Shown: piece by piece, positions 1-11,193 of the stretch
How the letters are laid out: every line of letters starts with the position of its first letter
Position numbering within the stretch: position 1 is the first letter of the stretch
Source: Botryosphaeria dothidea
Lineage: Eukaryota; Ascomycota; Dothideomycetes; Botryosphaeriales; Botryosphaeriaceae
Length of the DNA: 64,000 nucleotides
NCBI GenBank assembly: GCA_011503125.2
Contig: WWBZ02000002.1
Span: forward strand, 434,001-498,000
Direction: 5' to 3'
The notes under the pieces: generated by a model
Told to the model about the DNA's origin: nothing
Database searches by the model: none
Seen by the model: the letters and a program-made list of their open reading frames with translations, nothing else
Translations under genes and position numbers: made by a program

Positions 1-1594
1 CCAACATCAATTGTTTCCATCCATTGGCAGTGCTAACAATCTCATCAGAGCTGCCAATGTAGCAACCAGGCAGCTAGTGACTGTGCAGCAATATGTGGAC
101 GGCCCACGCCACAGTTTTTGGTGAGTCCTCGCAAATCTGAATCCCTGGCTCATCACTAGGGCAGCGGTGATTGCACCAGGGCTGACACCAACGAAGGACT
201 GCGATGGCCCTGCACCGTCAGACATCCAAACCGAGCTGCCTGATCTGTTCAGCATGATCCCAGATCCCAGCGACATTCCAGTTATATTTACGAACCTCAT
301 CCCCGACCTCCCCGACCCCCAGGACCTGCCAGAATACCTCGAAAACCTACCTGACTATATCAACGATATACCAGACAACGAGCCTTGGTCGGAAACACAC
401 AACTGGTTCTCCTTCCTCTTTCCGGGACCAACAGCAGCAGCCCAAAGTGCTGTTCCCGAGCTTCCTGAATCTGCGGTGTTTTCGAGGGAGGAGAGAGTGG
501 CGGCGCTGACCACCGATACTCCAGCGGTCACCAGCACCGCCACTCCCAGTTACCGCGTTTGCGGCCACCGTGCGGCTGACCCATGTCCGACCGGCTATGA
601 CTGCGTGACGCAGCCTGGCGCCAATTGCGGCCCCGAGGTCGATTGCGGCGGCTATTGTGTGGATGCTTTGAATGGCCATACACTTCTTGCAGGTGTGGCT
701 ACGTCCACCTCGCCATCAGCAACACTGAGCAACACCACTACTTTGAGCTTCAGCCAGATAACAGACTATTTTCCTAGCACGCTCAGCACTTCGAGAAGGT
801 TAGTACGGCCGCCGCGGCAAGTCAGTGAATCCCCGGCCCCAGATTCTGCGACCACTGCAAGCGATGGAGCTACAAGCACGCCAATCCTATCACCGCAAAT
901 ACCTTGCGGCGAAGGCTACCCGCCTTGTGATCCGGGCCTACAATGCGTCGACATTTTTGTTAGCGGCATTGGCTTCGCCGAGAAACGGAGTTTCTGCGCC
1001 TTCGTACCTTCCAGCAGTAGCAGCGGCAACGATGCCGATATCGCCTCGACCTCCGCTCCGAGCCTCGCTGCCTCCTCTGTGGTCGTTGCTGTGTCTAACA
1101 CCCCCATCTGGCCCGACACGGTCTGGCCCGGGCCGATCACAACCCTCCGTCCCATGTTCGGTCCCGGTCCCGTTGGCATTTCACTTCAGAGCTCTTCGAC
1201 GCCCATCGTCATCAACTCCATCCCCGCTCTCTTGCCCCCACTAGCCCCGATTCCTACGCCGTTACACACACCGTCCGCGATCCCCACCCCAACAAACAGC
1301 CTGTCACTCCCTTCCGACGCTTCTACTGCGATTCCTCTCGTCATGCACTGCGGCGGTCCAGCAAATGGCACCTGCCCAGAGATTATGGCATGCGTGCGCG
1401 ACCTGGACGCTCCGGCCGGCCTCAGTGGCTGCGGTCCCCCTTGTGGTGAGGTCGGTGTGTGTATCGTGCCCGAGACATGTGGCGGCTTTGTAGGGAAGCA
1501 GTGTAGCCAGGTGGGCCGAGTATGTGTGGATGACCCTAGAGACGACTGTGATCCAGCGAGCGGTGGGGCCGATTGTATAGGAATATGCATATGA
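1..1594 (+). CDS. Cys-rich, Ser/Thr/Pro-rich extracellular-type protein (5' end off window)
   Basis: The reading frame is already open at base 2, so the gene starts left of the window. Exons are <1..120 and 160..1594. The 39-base intron has a GTGAGT donor and ends CACTAG; joining it keeps the frame and gives ...HSFW-AAVIAPG.... No true ATG opens the large exon. The protein alternates disordered Pro/Ser/Thr stretches with three Cys-rich blocks: around bases 556-672 (about eight Cys), around 901-996 (about four Cys) and 1363-1591 (about a dozen Cys, ending DCIGICI). Such spacing is typical of secreted disulphide-bonded fungal wall or matrix proteins. A signal peptide would lie off the window. 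I recognise no catalytic domain and no C-terminal GPI signal. It resembles in style, not necessarily in descent, the protein at 43463-44870. Confidence 0.7.
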
Positions 1595-2501
1595 AGAGTA
1601 CAGCTAAAAGGACTTGAGGTCGCGGGGGACGGGAGACGGGGCGGAGGGAACGTTGTCATTCTTGGTTAGTTTGCACGGCTTGGTAGATTTTGTACGCCCA
1701 CACCGGAATGAATGGCCGCAGCATTATTTCTTCTGCGTATCTAATAATTATATTGGTACATTATAAACTATACACAAGGGAAGAAGAAAAAACCGACCGC
1801 TCCAAGTCCGAAAGGCCGAGAGAAGAGATGAAGCGGGGTCTTAATGAAAGACACGCATGCATGATGTCATGTCATGCTCCATGAAACGCAAAGTATGAAA
1901 GGAAGACGATACAATGCCGAAGTGCCACGTTCCCGGAAAACTTGATTAGCCTGGCAAGGAACGTTGAAAATCGACAAACTCGCCGTTTTGATAGGAGCTT
2001 TTTAACCTGAAAATGGCGCTTTTCTTCAAAAGAATATGCCAGATAACGCCGTCGCTCGAATACCGGCCCGTACACCGGATAGACAATATTATGAAGACTG
2101 AAGCGCAGGTGAAGCTAAAGAAAATGTAATCCAGCTCAAAATAAAAGATGAAATAGGCCGAAATTGTGGTATCCCGAGAGACATGGCAAGAAGAGAGGAG
2201 AAGAAGAAAAGGAGACAAAGCCCATGGCAAAACAACGTGAAAAAAACATTTAAGGAAATGTGGCGATGTGCGCCGAAGGCGGCATTCAGTGACGTCGAAG
2301 CCTTAAGATCCCCTTCATCGATATTGGGACATGATTCCTTCCATACCCCCGTTCGTGTGCAGAGCCAAAGACCATCCTGCTAGTTATAGCAGTCCTCTGG
2401 CCTTCATTCCAACATCAATATACCGAAATCCGCACCCTGATAGATCCGCCTCGTCAAAAATGTCGTGATATAGAGAAAGTAAGAAAATAAAGTCGAGAAC
2501 T
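1595..2501. other. Intergenic, between convergent 3' ends
   Basis: This AT-richer stretch separates two genes that end toward each other. Short frames on both strands have no family features or splice context. It presumably holds the two 3' UTRs. Confidence 0.6.
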
Positions 2502-5500
2502 CTAGGGTCCCCCAAAGTACTCTCCGCGGGAACCTCCAAGGCTACTCCATGCAGCAAGAACATCATCACAGACGCTACTCCTCGCCGCTATAGCAGGATT
2601 TGGAATGGGTGTTACGGAGAGCCTATCTCCAACCTCACTCCTTGCACCGCTCCTGCTGCTGACATGGCTGGTGACACTGCTCTGCCTACTTAGTCGTGCC
2701 TTAGAAGTATTTGTTGCTGTGCCACCCGGCAAACTAGGCACATTCGCTGATACCGAAGAGCGCGAACTACCGAGAATGTGCGAAGAGCGTGACTTGCGGA
2801 CGTGGTTGATCACCGCGCTCACATCAACATCGTCCTCCCATCCCCAATCAGGTGCGCCTGGCCGCGCGCGACTCTTGTTCGACGTCACAGAAGAACCCGG
2901 AGCCATGGTGTCTGGCTTGGGGAACGCCATCTGAGAAGATGTCCGCGGTGGAACAACAACATCCGAGGTCACAGCCTGGCCAGGCGTTTCTGCGCATACA
3001 TCAACATTGGCGCCGGAGCTTGCAGTTCGCCTGCGGCTGTGACTTCGGGATCTGTCAGCACCTTTCACCTGCTCACTCTCACTCATCCTCGTACGTGCCG
3101 TGCCGATGGTGTTGTTCGATCCTCTTGACTTTTCTTTGCCCTTGTGGCTTACGCCGACATCAGAAGGGTGATGGTGGTGATGGTGATGGTGTTGAGGGTT
3201 GTGAATCGAGTCATAATCGGTGCCGAAGCTAGCTTCGCTGCCACCGATGGAACTGCCAACGACCTTCACGGGAAGTTCACCATCCGAGCCTGGTCCTGGG
3301 GTTACAGGAGATGGTATTGTGTCGGTGTGCGACGCCGTAGCTGGGAATGTCGGGCTATCAGGCGGCGACGAGAAGACCTCAAGAGGAGAAAAGATAGCAG
3401 GAGAGATCTGCGGTGGCTGCGATACTATTCGTTGTGTCGTGCGAGAACGAGGTGAGGAGAAAACTGAGGACGAAGAGGCCATGGAACTTGAACCAGGAGA
3501 TCTAAGAAGCGCTTCGTTGGCCATCGGAGGAAGACGGGTTCTCTTCTCCGAACGCGGTGGTGGAACGTAGGTAGCGTTCACGAGAGTCTCACCGGTAGAT
3601 GAGGAAGTCTCTGTCTCTCCTGCTGTAGTCTGTGATAGGACCGATTTCTTTGAGCCTCTCCGGCCCCTTTCAGTAAGAGTTTGCTTTCGCGAGTGTTCCT
3701 TCCTGGGGCTGTCCTCCATTGCAGGTTCAGCGAAGCGCGGCTGGTCGTCCGGTGAGAAAGTCGGAGTATCCGACCTGCCCTGTTCGACCCTCATGGCTGA
3801 TCTGTACCCGTCTGTAAAGCTTTGCTTTGCCATGGCTGCGCGTTTTCTGCGCATCAACTCCAGGAGCACCTCTTCTTCTTCCGTCACAGCCATAAGCTTG
3901 TGGCCCATATTTGATCTCGGTTCGCTCTTTGAGGTTCTTCCACTCCTAATGCTACTTGTCTCCCTATCTTCGTACGATGTAAGACTAAAAGTTTCGGCGT
4001 AAGACCTTGAATCGTTATGTTCGTCCTCAGGTATCGCAGACACTTGGCGGGAATGCTGGGACCTGCGTCCGCTGCGGGAATTGGGATGCCTTGGAAGCAC
4101 CAAATTGGTCTGACTGGATGCAGCTGTGGTAGGGGAGAGCATAACGTCAATGGTGGCGCCGGTAGTAGAGGACCATACGCTGGCACCTGAGGCAGAAGTC
4201 ATGCCGGACGCTGCAGTCATCCGTCTTGTATTGCGGCTCTGGCGGGGTCTGATGTCGAATGCTTGAGCTCTACCGATCATAATCTCGCCTTCCGTATCTG
4301 TGGAGACGGCGAGACTGTCACGAATGACTGGCAAGCTAGTTCCACTGCTCCTCGGATCGCCTTCATCTTCTGAAGACGAGAGTGAAAGAACGCTGTCACC
4401 CTTCAAGTCGCGGTTCGATATTTTACTCGCTTTCGTCCATGCTGAGGTTCGTGTGTCGTGGCTTGCGAGAGATGCCTGACTCGGTTGACCCCGGAGATGA
4501 GGTTTGTCAGAAGATCGGTTGAGACCGGCATGGGTAACATCCGCGCGATAACGGTAGTCTTCAGGCGCTGCTTCAGATTCCTTTGGATATTGGCGCTCGG
4601 TAGGGTACGGTCGATCCGTAGGGTGGCGATGTGAGCGCTCAACGGATGTGTTCTTCGCGTGCGAAGTCTTGCCTCCGTGCCGAGATGGTGACGCTTCCCG
4701 ATGATAGCCGCGCGAGATCTGTTGTCGCAGAGGCATAGAGCGAGACTCCTGTGCCTTGACATTGGCTGGCACAGCAGGAGTCTCCTGCTCTGCATCTTCA
4801 TCATCATCATCGTCGTCGTCGTCGCTAAGACCCTCAAACCAATGTTGGATACCTGGTGGGGGTCTTCGCCTATTGACCTTGGCATTATCATAAGGAGCGT
4901 TGTAAGCGCGGTCCTTGGCGGCCTGAGCCCTGCCTTCGCGGAGCGTGTCACTCGTTTTAGTGCTAGTGACAGATGTTGCTCTGGTTCTATTAGAGGATGT
5001 AGTAGTAGGGGAAGTCAGGGGTCGTGGGAAGTGGACCGAGGTGCTCGACATGGGTACGGGAGAGCTAACGAACTTAGTGGGGGACAAAAGCTGCTGGTCA
5101 TTGAGATCCTTAGACCTGGGTGCCTTCGGAAACAGCTTGGAAAGGTCCAAGCGGGCGGGAACCTTCTTCTTCTTGGACGCGGCTTTCCCACTGCTGACAC
5201 TGGCGGAGTCCGGGTCGACGCTAGGTATGGAGCTGTGCATGCTCTCCTGGTCGATACTGCGCGAAGACGAATACACAGAAGGGTGGCCCTTGCGTAAGCC
5301 ACCATCGCGAACGGCCGACATGGAGGTCTGCTGTGAGACATGAAGGGGCTGCCTCTGGGCCTCATAGTGGGAGCGCAGGGTTGAGGAAGAGCCCTGGGGG
5401 TTGATCTGCCTGCGGTACGTGGAACTGGTGACGGAGGCCGACCGGTCCTTGCCGCGGGCGGAGGCTTGATCCTGGTGGAAGCGGGGATGGGGTGGTACAA

Positions 5501-5813
5501 GCAGACTCTCGTCCGTGGCAGGCGAGCCCTTGCGTAGGCTCTGGGACTCCTGGCTGGCCTCGGACAGCGTGATGCTCATGTAGCTCTTTTTTGTCTCCAG
5601 CGAGGGGGTCGCGGAATTGTTGCGGGAGAAGCTCTGGGAAGACTGCTGGCTGACAGTACGGCGGCCGGGCAGGCCGGTGCCGAGCAGACGCTCCGCCTTG
5701 GAGGGCTGCAGTTGGTCATAGTCTTGGGGAGGAAGGGGGTCCCGGTGGTGGTCTTGGTCGCCGTGCTGGCGGCGACCTGGCAGAGGAAAGGCAAACTTGG
5801 AGGAGCGACCCAT
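2502..5813 (-). CDS. Large Ser-rich disordered protein, conserved-type, unknown function
   Basis: A single uninterrupted frame of 1103 aa. I start at the Met of MGRSSKFAFPLPGRR (5813) rather than 15 codons upstream, because that basic N-terminus resembles one seen in other ascomycete proteins (from memory, unverified). Nearly all of it looks disordered: Ser/Thr/Arg-rich, with an acidic run of eight Asp near residue 330 (bases about 4797-4830) and a run of eight His coded around 3170-3195. Short ordered-looking patches recur, for example EEEEVLLELMRRKRAAMAKQ near 3830-3890, and a tail with DDVLAAWSSLGG. There are no membrane segments and no signal peptide. Many SP/TP and RxxS sites suggest a phosphoprotein or scaffold, which is inference. 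The very long intact frame and strong codon periodicity make it real; the function is unknown. Confidence 0.85.
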   Translation of the reverse strand: MGRSSKFAFPLPGRRQHGDQDHHRDPLPPQDYDQLQPSKAERLLGTGLPGRRTVSQQSSQSFSRNNSATPSLETKKSYMSITLSEASQESQSLRKGSPATDESLLVPPHPRFHQDQASARGKDRSASVTSSTYRRQINPQGSSSTLRSHYEAQRQPLHVSQQTSMSAVRDGGLRKGHPSVYSSSRSIDQESMHSSIPSVDPDSASVSSGKAASKKKKVPARLDLSKLFPKAPRSKDLNDQQLLSPTKFVSSPVPMSSTSVHFPRPLTSPTTTSSNRTRATSVTSTKTSDTLREGRAQAAKDRAYNAPYDNAKVNRRRPPPGIQHWFEGLSDDDDDDDDEDAEQETPAVPANVKAQESRSMPLRQQISRGYHREASPSRHGGKTSHAKNTSVERSHRHPTDRPYPTERQYPKESEAAPEDYRYRADVTHAGLNRSSDKPHLRGQPSQASLASHDTRTSAWTKASKISNRDLKGDSVLSLSSSEDEGDPRSSGTSLPVIRDSLAVSTDTEGEIMIGRAQAFDIRPRQSRNTRRMTAASGMTSASGASVWSSTTGATIDVMLSPTTAASSQTNLVLPRHPNSRSGRRSQHSRQVSAIPEDEHNDSRSYAETFSLTSYEDRETSSIRSGRTSKSEPRSNMGHKLMAVTEEEEVLLELMRRKRAAMAKQSFTDGYRSAMRVEQGRSDTPTFSPDDQPRFAEPAMEDSPRKEHSRKQTLTERGRRGSKKSVLSQTTAGETETSSSTGETLVNATYVPPPRSEKRTRLPPMANEALLRSPGSSSMASSSSVFSSPRSRTTQRIVSQPPQISPAIFSPLEVFSSPPDSPTFPATASHTDTIPSPVTPGPGSDGELPVKVVGSSIGGSEASFGTDYDSIHNPQHHHHHHHHPSDVGVSHKGKEKSRGSNNTIGTARTRMSESEQVKGADRSRSHSRRRTASSGANVDVCAETPGQAVTSDVVVPPRTSSQMAFPKPDTMAPGSSVTSNKSRARPGAPDWGWEDDVDVSAVINHVRKSRSSHILGSSRSSVSANVPSLPGGTATNTSKARLSRQSSVTSHVSSRSGARSEVGDRLSVTPIPNPAIAARSSVCDDVLAAWSSLGGSRGEYFGGP

Positions 5814-6263
5814 TGAGAGGGAGGGAGCGAGGGCCCGGTGGGGAAAGCGAAGAAGCAAGCAGAGCGGAAACGAGCGTAGATATCAGGTATGAATTTTAGA
5901 CTCTGGCAGTGTTTCAGACGAGGCGAGCGTTGGTTGCGCGAGTCGGGACGGGACTTCTTACCTGGACGGGGGTTGCATTTTCGCGGAGGCAGAGGGGTTC
6001 TGCTTCTCGAAGGGTAGCACAGACAGCTCAAGGTCGAACGATGGGATGGGCGGGGGGCGGCGCAACGCGCATGTCGGAGGACTGGAGGGAGAGGATGCGA
6101 CGGCACGAAGGCAGACGGCACAGGGACCGTGGACCCGGCGCTGGGGATGCGACGGGCACGGCGAGCTTGGACGCAATCTGAGCGAGGCGGCAGCTAGTCG
6201 TGCAGCAGCGCGCGGTCGTGTGGGCGGCGCGGTGGGGGCTCGCGGCTGCAGGCGCAGGTGCAA

Positions 6264-6296
6264 TGCAGGCAGGTAGGCAGGCAGGCAGGCAGGCAG
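6264..6296 (+). repeat. (AGGC)n tetranucleotide microsatellite
   Basis: About eight AGGC units with one variant (AGGT). The complementary (GCCT) tract lies about 500 bp downstream at 6788-6804. Confidence 0.9.
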
Positions 6297-6787
6297 ACGT
6301 GGTTGGAGCTGATGCGGCCGGCGGGCTGCAGACCGGCTGCGCGCTGCTTAAGGGCGCGTTGTCGCGGGCTGCGTGCGGGCTGCTCAATGCGCGCGCAGGC
6401 CTTGTCAGGCGCGTCGGTGGTGGAGGTGGATCGACAGGCACCGTGTCGCCGGCGCATAAGCAATACTGCAATACCGCAATAGCTAGCGCGGCTAGCTGGG
6501 GAGAGAGAATATCACCGTTCAGGGGCAGCTCCGCGCTCGCCCCAAGCCCACGCGCTCCCGCATGGCAGGCCATTCCCTGCGCCCGCCGATGCTGTCCCAC
6601 CGCGCCGCCGCGCCTCTGTCCCTTGCGTTAGTCTATCTGCTATCGTATCGTGCTGCGATCTGCCGGAACATCACGCCCAGCGGCTCGAGCCCCAGCCGAT
6701 CCCAGCCCCAACACCTGCCCATCCTCCTAGTGCTCGCGCTGCCTTCCCTCCAGTCCAGCTCCGCTGCGAAACGGGCAGCCGCCAATT

Positions 6788-6804
6788 TGCCTGCCTGCCT
6801 GCCC
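6788..6804 (+). repeat. (GCCT)n tract, complement of the AGGC repeat at 6264
   Basis: About four TGCC/GCCT units. It is the inverted complement of the (AGGC)n tract upstream, so the two could pair in a single strand. Confidence 0.85.
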
Positions 6805-9800
6805 TGAATGAACCCGCCAAGCCCCTCTCGCGAGCGCGATCCTCGTATGCGAAATGATGCCGCCACCAGCCTCGACTCGCAATGTCTGCCTCCACGCCCC
6901 CCGAGCAGCCCGTGGCCGTGCCTCGGTGCCTCTGCCTCTGCCCTCGCCTCCAGCTTCCAGCGCGAGCCTGGCATCAGCCGCCGTGCCGCCGCCGCGGGTC
7001 CCTCCTGGCGCCCAGAGAGTCAGGTCAAGCTTCCAGCACTTCCGACAGCTGTGGATTTCCCGGCCCGACTTAGCAGCGCCCTCTATGATCTTCGATGCAC
7101 TCGATAGCTCCGAAGCAGATCGTCTTTGCGCGTCAATCGCACTTTGCTCCGAACAAGGATCTCCTCGGCCGGCGCATCATTGAAAACCCACTGGTGACGA
7201 TGCTAGCCTTGTGCTGAAGTTGTCGTCTTGTTGTTTCATAGCTTCTTCCGACCTCACCCCGCCGTCCCATGACTCGCTCCTGCACCCGTCACCATCTCGG
7301 CCCGCCAGAAAAGAAAAGTCAATATGAAAACAAGCCTCATCTCTCGTCTTCACTACTGCTGCGTAGCCTCGTCCATGCAGTAACTAGCGCGCTTGTCAAA
7401 CTCCTGCTTCATCGTGTGCACCACCCCACTTTTCAAAAAAGCAAGACCAGACCCTTCTCCAGCCTCTCCTATTCCCCGGAGTCTGGATCGCAACCACTGG
7501 CTGCCACCGCACGCGATACACTGCGCCGAAGCCAGTCTCTGCCTACGCTTCACAGCCTCAAGGTGTATGTCTGTCTCGCCTTCACCGCCCGCGCGCTCCT
7601 TCCACCAATCCTTGCCCAATGTCGCACAGCAGCACGCACATGCACGAGTCCGCAGGTGCATCCGAGCGCTCAGCGCAAACAATGTCTGCCAGCCTTCGCC
7701 ACCTCTCTGCCAGATGGAAATAAGGGAAACATCGCTTCGAAGCAGGAACGGCCCAGCCCGCTCTCATTTTCCTGCATCTCGACGGTCATATTTTCCAAAT
7801 ACGTCTGCACCCATCCCAATGCCTCCCCATTGCCACCGACAGCGCGAGCTGGTCCTTCCTATGCGACTGTCATAGACACGCCATTCCTTCGTTATCTTTC
7901 CATTCTTCTCGCATGCACCAAAGTAACCTCTGCCTCTTGGTAGCCAAACGGCCGCAATGCTCCACATACGCATTCATGGCTCAACGGCCACGATGGCCAA
8001 ATTACCGGCATCCGCTGCATGGCTTGAAGTGCACGCGTACCGACGCCACCGGGGGTTCCGCCATGTCAATTGTTCGATCCAATGAGATCGGACACGACTC
8101 ACAAATCTGGAGAGTCACGTTTCCTGGAACTGGCCCCGCGCTTCCGGTCCTTGGCATACGAGTATGCCTTCTGTTATGGATCTTCGAGGAGGAAGCCTCG
8201 CGTAGACTGCCCCTTTTTTTGCGCTGTCAGCCTCAGCAACACGCCCTTGCCCGCTGATACACGTGTTGAGAAAGGCCGGGATCCACAGTGCTCCTTGAAC
8301 GAGTTCTTGCCACCAACGTTTTATAGAATTGGTCCATAGTGGCATGCACGAGCGTTGAACCTGAGAAGTACTGCCGATATCCGGAGCAGGGACGCTGCCT
8401 GTTCAATTCCTGCACTTGTGACAGGACACTGGTTTGACAGCTGTCGTCTCTATGTGGCTTGCCCGCGGCAAGTGCTATGCGTAAGCGTCGCAGATTTCGC
8501 CCCATCCATGATCCCAGATCCCGCGGCTACAGCATGGATACTGCTCATGAAAAGCGGGTTCAAAAAACCATGTGGAGATTGTAGTTCTCTCGAAAAACGG
8601 ACTGCTCGTTCTGTACAGCATGAGTGACCGTCCTCATGAATTTCAATATTCACATATTTGGCTGCTTTTCCCCAACCCATATTTGCCAAATAGGGAATCC
8701 CAAGAGAGCTGTGCATCAAGGAAGAACGGGTCTCAGCCGACGGCGTTCATATTCGTCCGCCCGAAAGGGAAAGGCTTAGCAACCAACAGCGCCCTGACTG
8801 GACACAGACCCGATTGGATCGCGTGCTCGCTCACGACCCAGACCTCAGCAAGCTCCCAGCGCCCCTCAGCCAAAACACTAGCCCCTCGCCTTCTCCGCTC
8901 GATGTATGCATGGCATCTTCATCCAACAGGAATCTGTAACAATGACAGGTCACTGTTTCTTCGGATCGGCTCGTCTCATCTCGTCTGCGCCTCACTCATG
9001 AATGCTATTCTTGGAAACTCGGTACGTGCTATCAACAACATGTAGCACCCTGTCACAGTGTAGCTGTCCAAACAAAGGCCATAGTTGGGACTGCATATAC
9101 CCAAAACCTCCGTCAAGGATAGGTCGCTACTTACAACTCCCTGAAGAAACACGACGATTGCCATTCTTCGTATTGCTTTATATGTGTTTGTCTGCACGAG
9201 CCTCTCAGACCCTGTGTGCCAGGAGTTTCGCAGGTTTTCCTGTTCGGGAAGTCAACCTGAATATGAGGGACAGGTAGCCGGAGTGAATCACACCAAGGCC
9301 AATATGCGTAATCAGTAATCACTTGCAAGGAGGAATTTAGAGAGCAAGGCCCTCAAGCTCGGTTCTTGACGACGTAATCAGCCGCAAGATGATTGCGAAA
9401 TAAAGCTAGCAGGTGTTGGTGTGTTTCAGATGTCCCCTTCGAGTGGCAACCCAGTCCGCTCCAAGCACGGAACACTCAGCTGCCGGAACTAGTACCCCTT
9501 GAAGTATTTGACTTTTGCTCTCCCGCGAGGTGCCGAGACAAAGATAGTGTGGGGCCGAGAGCTTAGTAGATACTACAGCTACCTGTGTCGCGTGCTGACT
9601 GGAGCTGACGAACAGCCAGGATCGGATATTGTTGTATGGGATGGGCCTGACCCAGACCTTTCTTCTGGTGATGGACATTTCGACCCTGAGGTTTTGTGTG
9701 CGCGTCCGCTCGTATCTCTTTCCCCGCTCATGATCTATTCCTGCTTCTTGCCAACGCGATCCGGTCTGGGCGCTCCCTGATGGTGAGACAACCGGTCTCT

Positions 9801-10154
9801 ATGATCCATTCCTCCTTCATGCAAAGTTGGTTGCCGTCGCTGCATGCAGTCGTATCCAGCTTTTCGACCCGAAGATAGCACAGGTGAATGCCTGCAACAC
9901 TTGGTTAGCGTTTGACGGAACGCGCCGCTTTGGTCTGCTTCAGGAACCCAGTCAACCTTTTTGCCCCGTGGTGGCTTGCTACCAATAAAGTCTCCGGCAG
10001 AACCGTCCTCCACTGCCCGCTTATGTACCCTGTGCCGTCCTTCTCGCGCAGGGCAGAGAAACTCTCCCATGCGGGGCGGTACCCTCGTGAAGCCGGACTT
10101 ATTTCGTGCGCATACCCCCACACGGGGCTCACATGTGCGATACCGCCGAGAGTG

Positions 10155-10844
10155 CTACTGCCACTTTGCAGCATTATTTGGAATGAGCCGCGTCAAGGCG
10201 TGGAGCTTCTTCTCGTGGGCACGCTTTAGAAGCTCCATGACGGCCGGACGCGTTCGCAGCGAGTAATTTAGCCGACGTAGATTAGAGCTATAGACGACAG
10301 TGTAGTCAGGGAGATCAGAATGCGCCAGCAATTCTGTCCGCGGAGCAAGCTGGCAGAACTGCAATTGCGAGGCATCAGCGAGGGCCCAGCAGAGTGAATG
10401 CGAGCAATTCAAGCTTACCTTCCCAACAGCGCTTCCCAAGCCTACCTTCACATCTGCTCCTATGGTAGTACCTTCGCCTACCAAAGCCGCCTGCACGATC
10501 GCGCTGCTCTCAACAACCACGTTTTTGTCCAACACAACACCCCTGCCTTGACCACCTTCAAGCTCCGGAATTCCAACGGTAGCCTTCTCGTATACGATGC
10601 ATCCTTCACCTATGACAACTGGGCCATGGAGCGACGTGACTCTAGCGTTTGGATGAATGACTGCGCCGGCGGCGATTGTGATGGCGTGGTGACCGGTCAG
10701 CACGGCGTGATTGGCAACGATGGCTGACGGGTGGATGGTAGCAGGCGCTTTGGGCAACGATGAGGACGCCCGCTTGCCGGTCCCGGATGTGGAGGTGCGC
10801 GATGTGCTGCTGCGCGATGCGGATAGGTGCTGCGAGGACGACAT
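10155..10844 (-). CDS. Dynactin subunit 6 (p27)-like protein
   Basis: Exons 10844..10419 and 10358..10155 on the minus strand, 209 aa. The 60-base intron (10359-10418; GTAAGC...TTGCAG) is a multiple of three without a stop, so the frame reads through, but splicing joins GSAVGK to FCQLAPRTELL, the expected junction. After a Ser-rich head the protein has imperfect hexapeptide repeats of a left-handed beta-helix (IHPSAIV, AGAVIHPNARV, GPVVIGEGCIVYEKATVG, ESSAIVQAALVGEGTTIGADVKVG). The tail has DYTVVYSSNLRR and a basic helix. This repeat pattern, size and tail match dynactin p27, which sits with p25 at the pointed end of the Arp1 filament and helps dynein bind endosomal cargo. Other beta-helix proteins (gamma carbonic anhydrase-like) lack this tail. 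It lies in tandem upstream of nothing obvious; Hop1 ends 349 bp to its 5' side. Confidence 0.85.
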   Translation of the reverse strand: MSSSQHLSASRSSTSRTSTSGTGKRASSSLPKAPATIHPSAIVANHAVLTGHHAITIAAGAVIHPNARVTSLHGPVVIGEGCIVYEKATVGIPELEGGQGRGVVLDKNVVVESSAIVQAALVGEGTTIGADVKVGLGSAVGKVSLNCSHSLCWALADASQLQFCQLAPRTELLAHSDLPDYTVVYSSNLRRLNYSLRTRPAVMELLKRAHEKKLHALTRLIPNNAAKWQ

Positions 10845-11193
10845 GACAAGCAGTGAGGTGGGATGGCTGATGATGTTGTGGGATGTTTTGCTTTGTTGAA
10901 GGGTGAGTGACGCGAGTCAGTCTGTCACGGCTGCCACGCGATGGCGCGTTACCATGTGATATCCCGCCCAAGTCGTTGCCGGTGCTCGCCGACTCCTGAA
11001 GGACACTTGAATTCTGAGCCCAGGAAATTTATTAAGTATTTTTGAGAGTGTAGTAAGTAATGGCCATGCTTCCCCAGATCCTTAGCCATAGTTCTCCACA
11101 GCAACAGGCCATGACAGCCATCTTTCTCTGAGAGATTGAGCCCCAAAGATCGAAAAACTAGGAGAAAGGAAAAGAAAAGAGAGCCCGAGGAGT
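10845..11193. promoter_or_regulatory. Spacer between Hop1 3' end and p27 start
   Basis: 349 bp that must hold the Hop1 terminator and the p27 promoter, both minus strand. No distinct motif was recognised. Confidence 0.5.

Larger units (their letters stand above)
5814..10154. other. 4.3 kb without a supported gene
   Basis: The first part (5814-6600) is GC-rich and G-rich on the + strand. Bases 6560-7250 are C/T-rich on the + strand, typical of a fungal promoter or leader. ORFs overlap in several frames (for example 7269-7943 +, 224 codons from an ATG) but show low-complexity Ser/Pro/Leu composition, no recognisable motif and competing frames. From 8300 to 10150 composition is near neutral with only short frames. 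A fast-evolving or multi-exon gene, or a non-coding transcript, could be missed here. Confidence 0.5.

Noticed and set aside
4403..5343. Long ORFs overlapping the 2.5-5.8 kb gene on both strands
   Set aside because: Shadows of a 1103-codon frame; GC-biased third positions keep other frames open.
7269..7943. 224-codon plus-strand ORF from an ATG
   Set aside because: C/T-rich DNA with open frames in other phases as well, low-complexity product and no motif; likely chance or leader.
8390..8420. B-box-like GTTCAATTCC element
   Set aside because: The flanking bases cannot form a T stem and no A box lies upstream.
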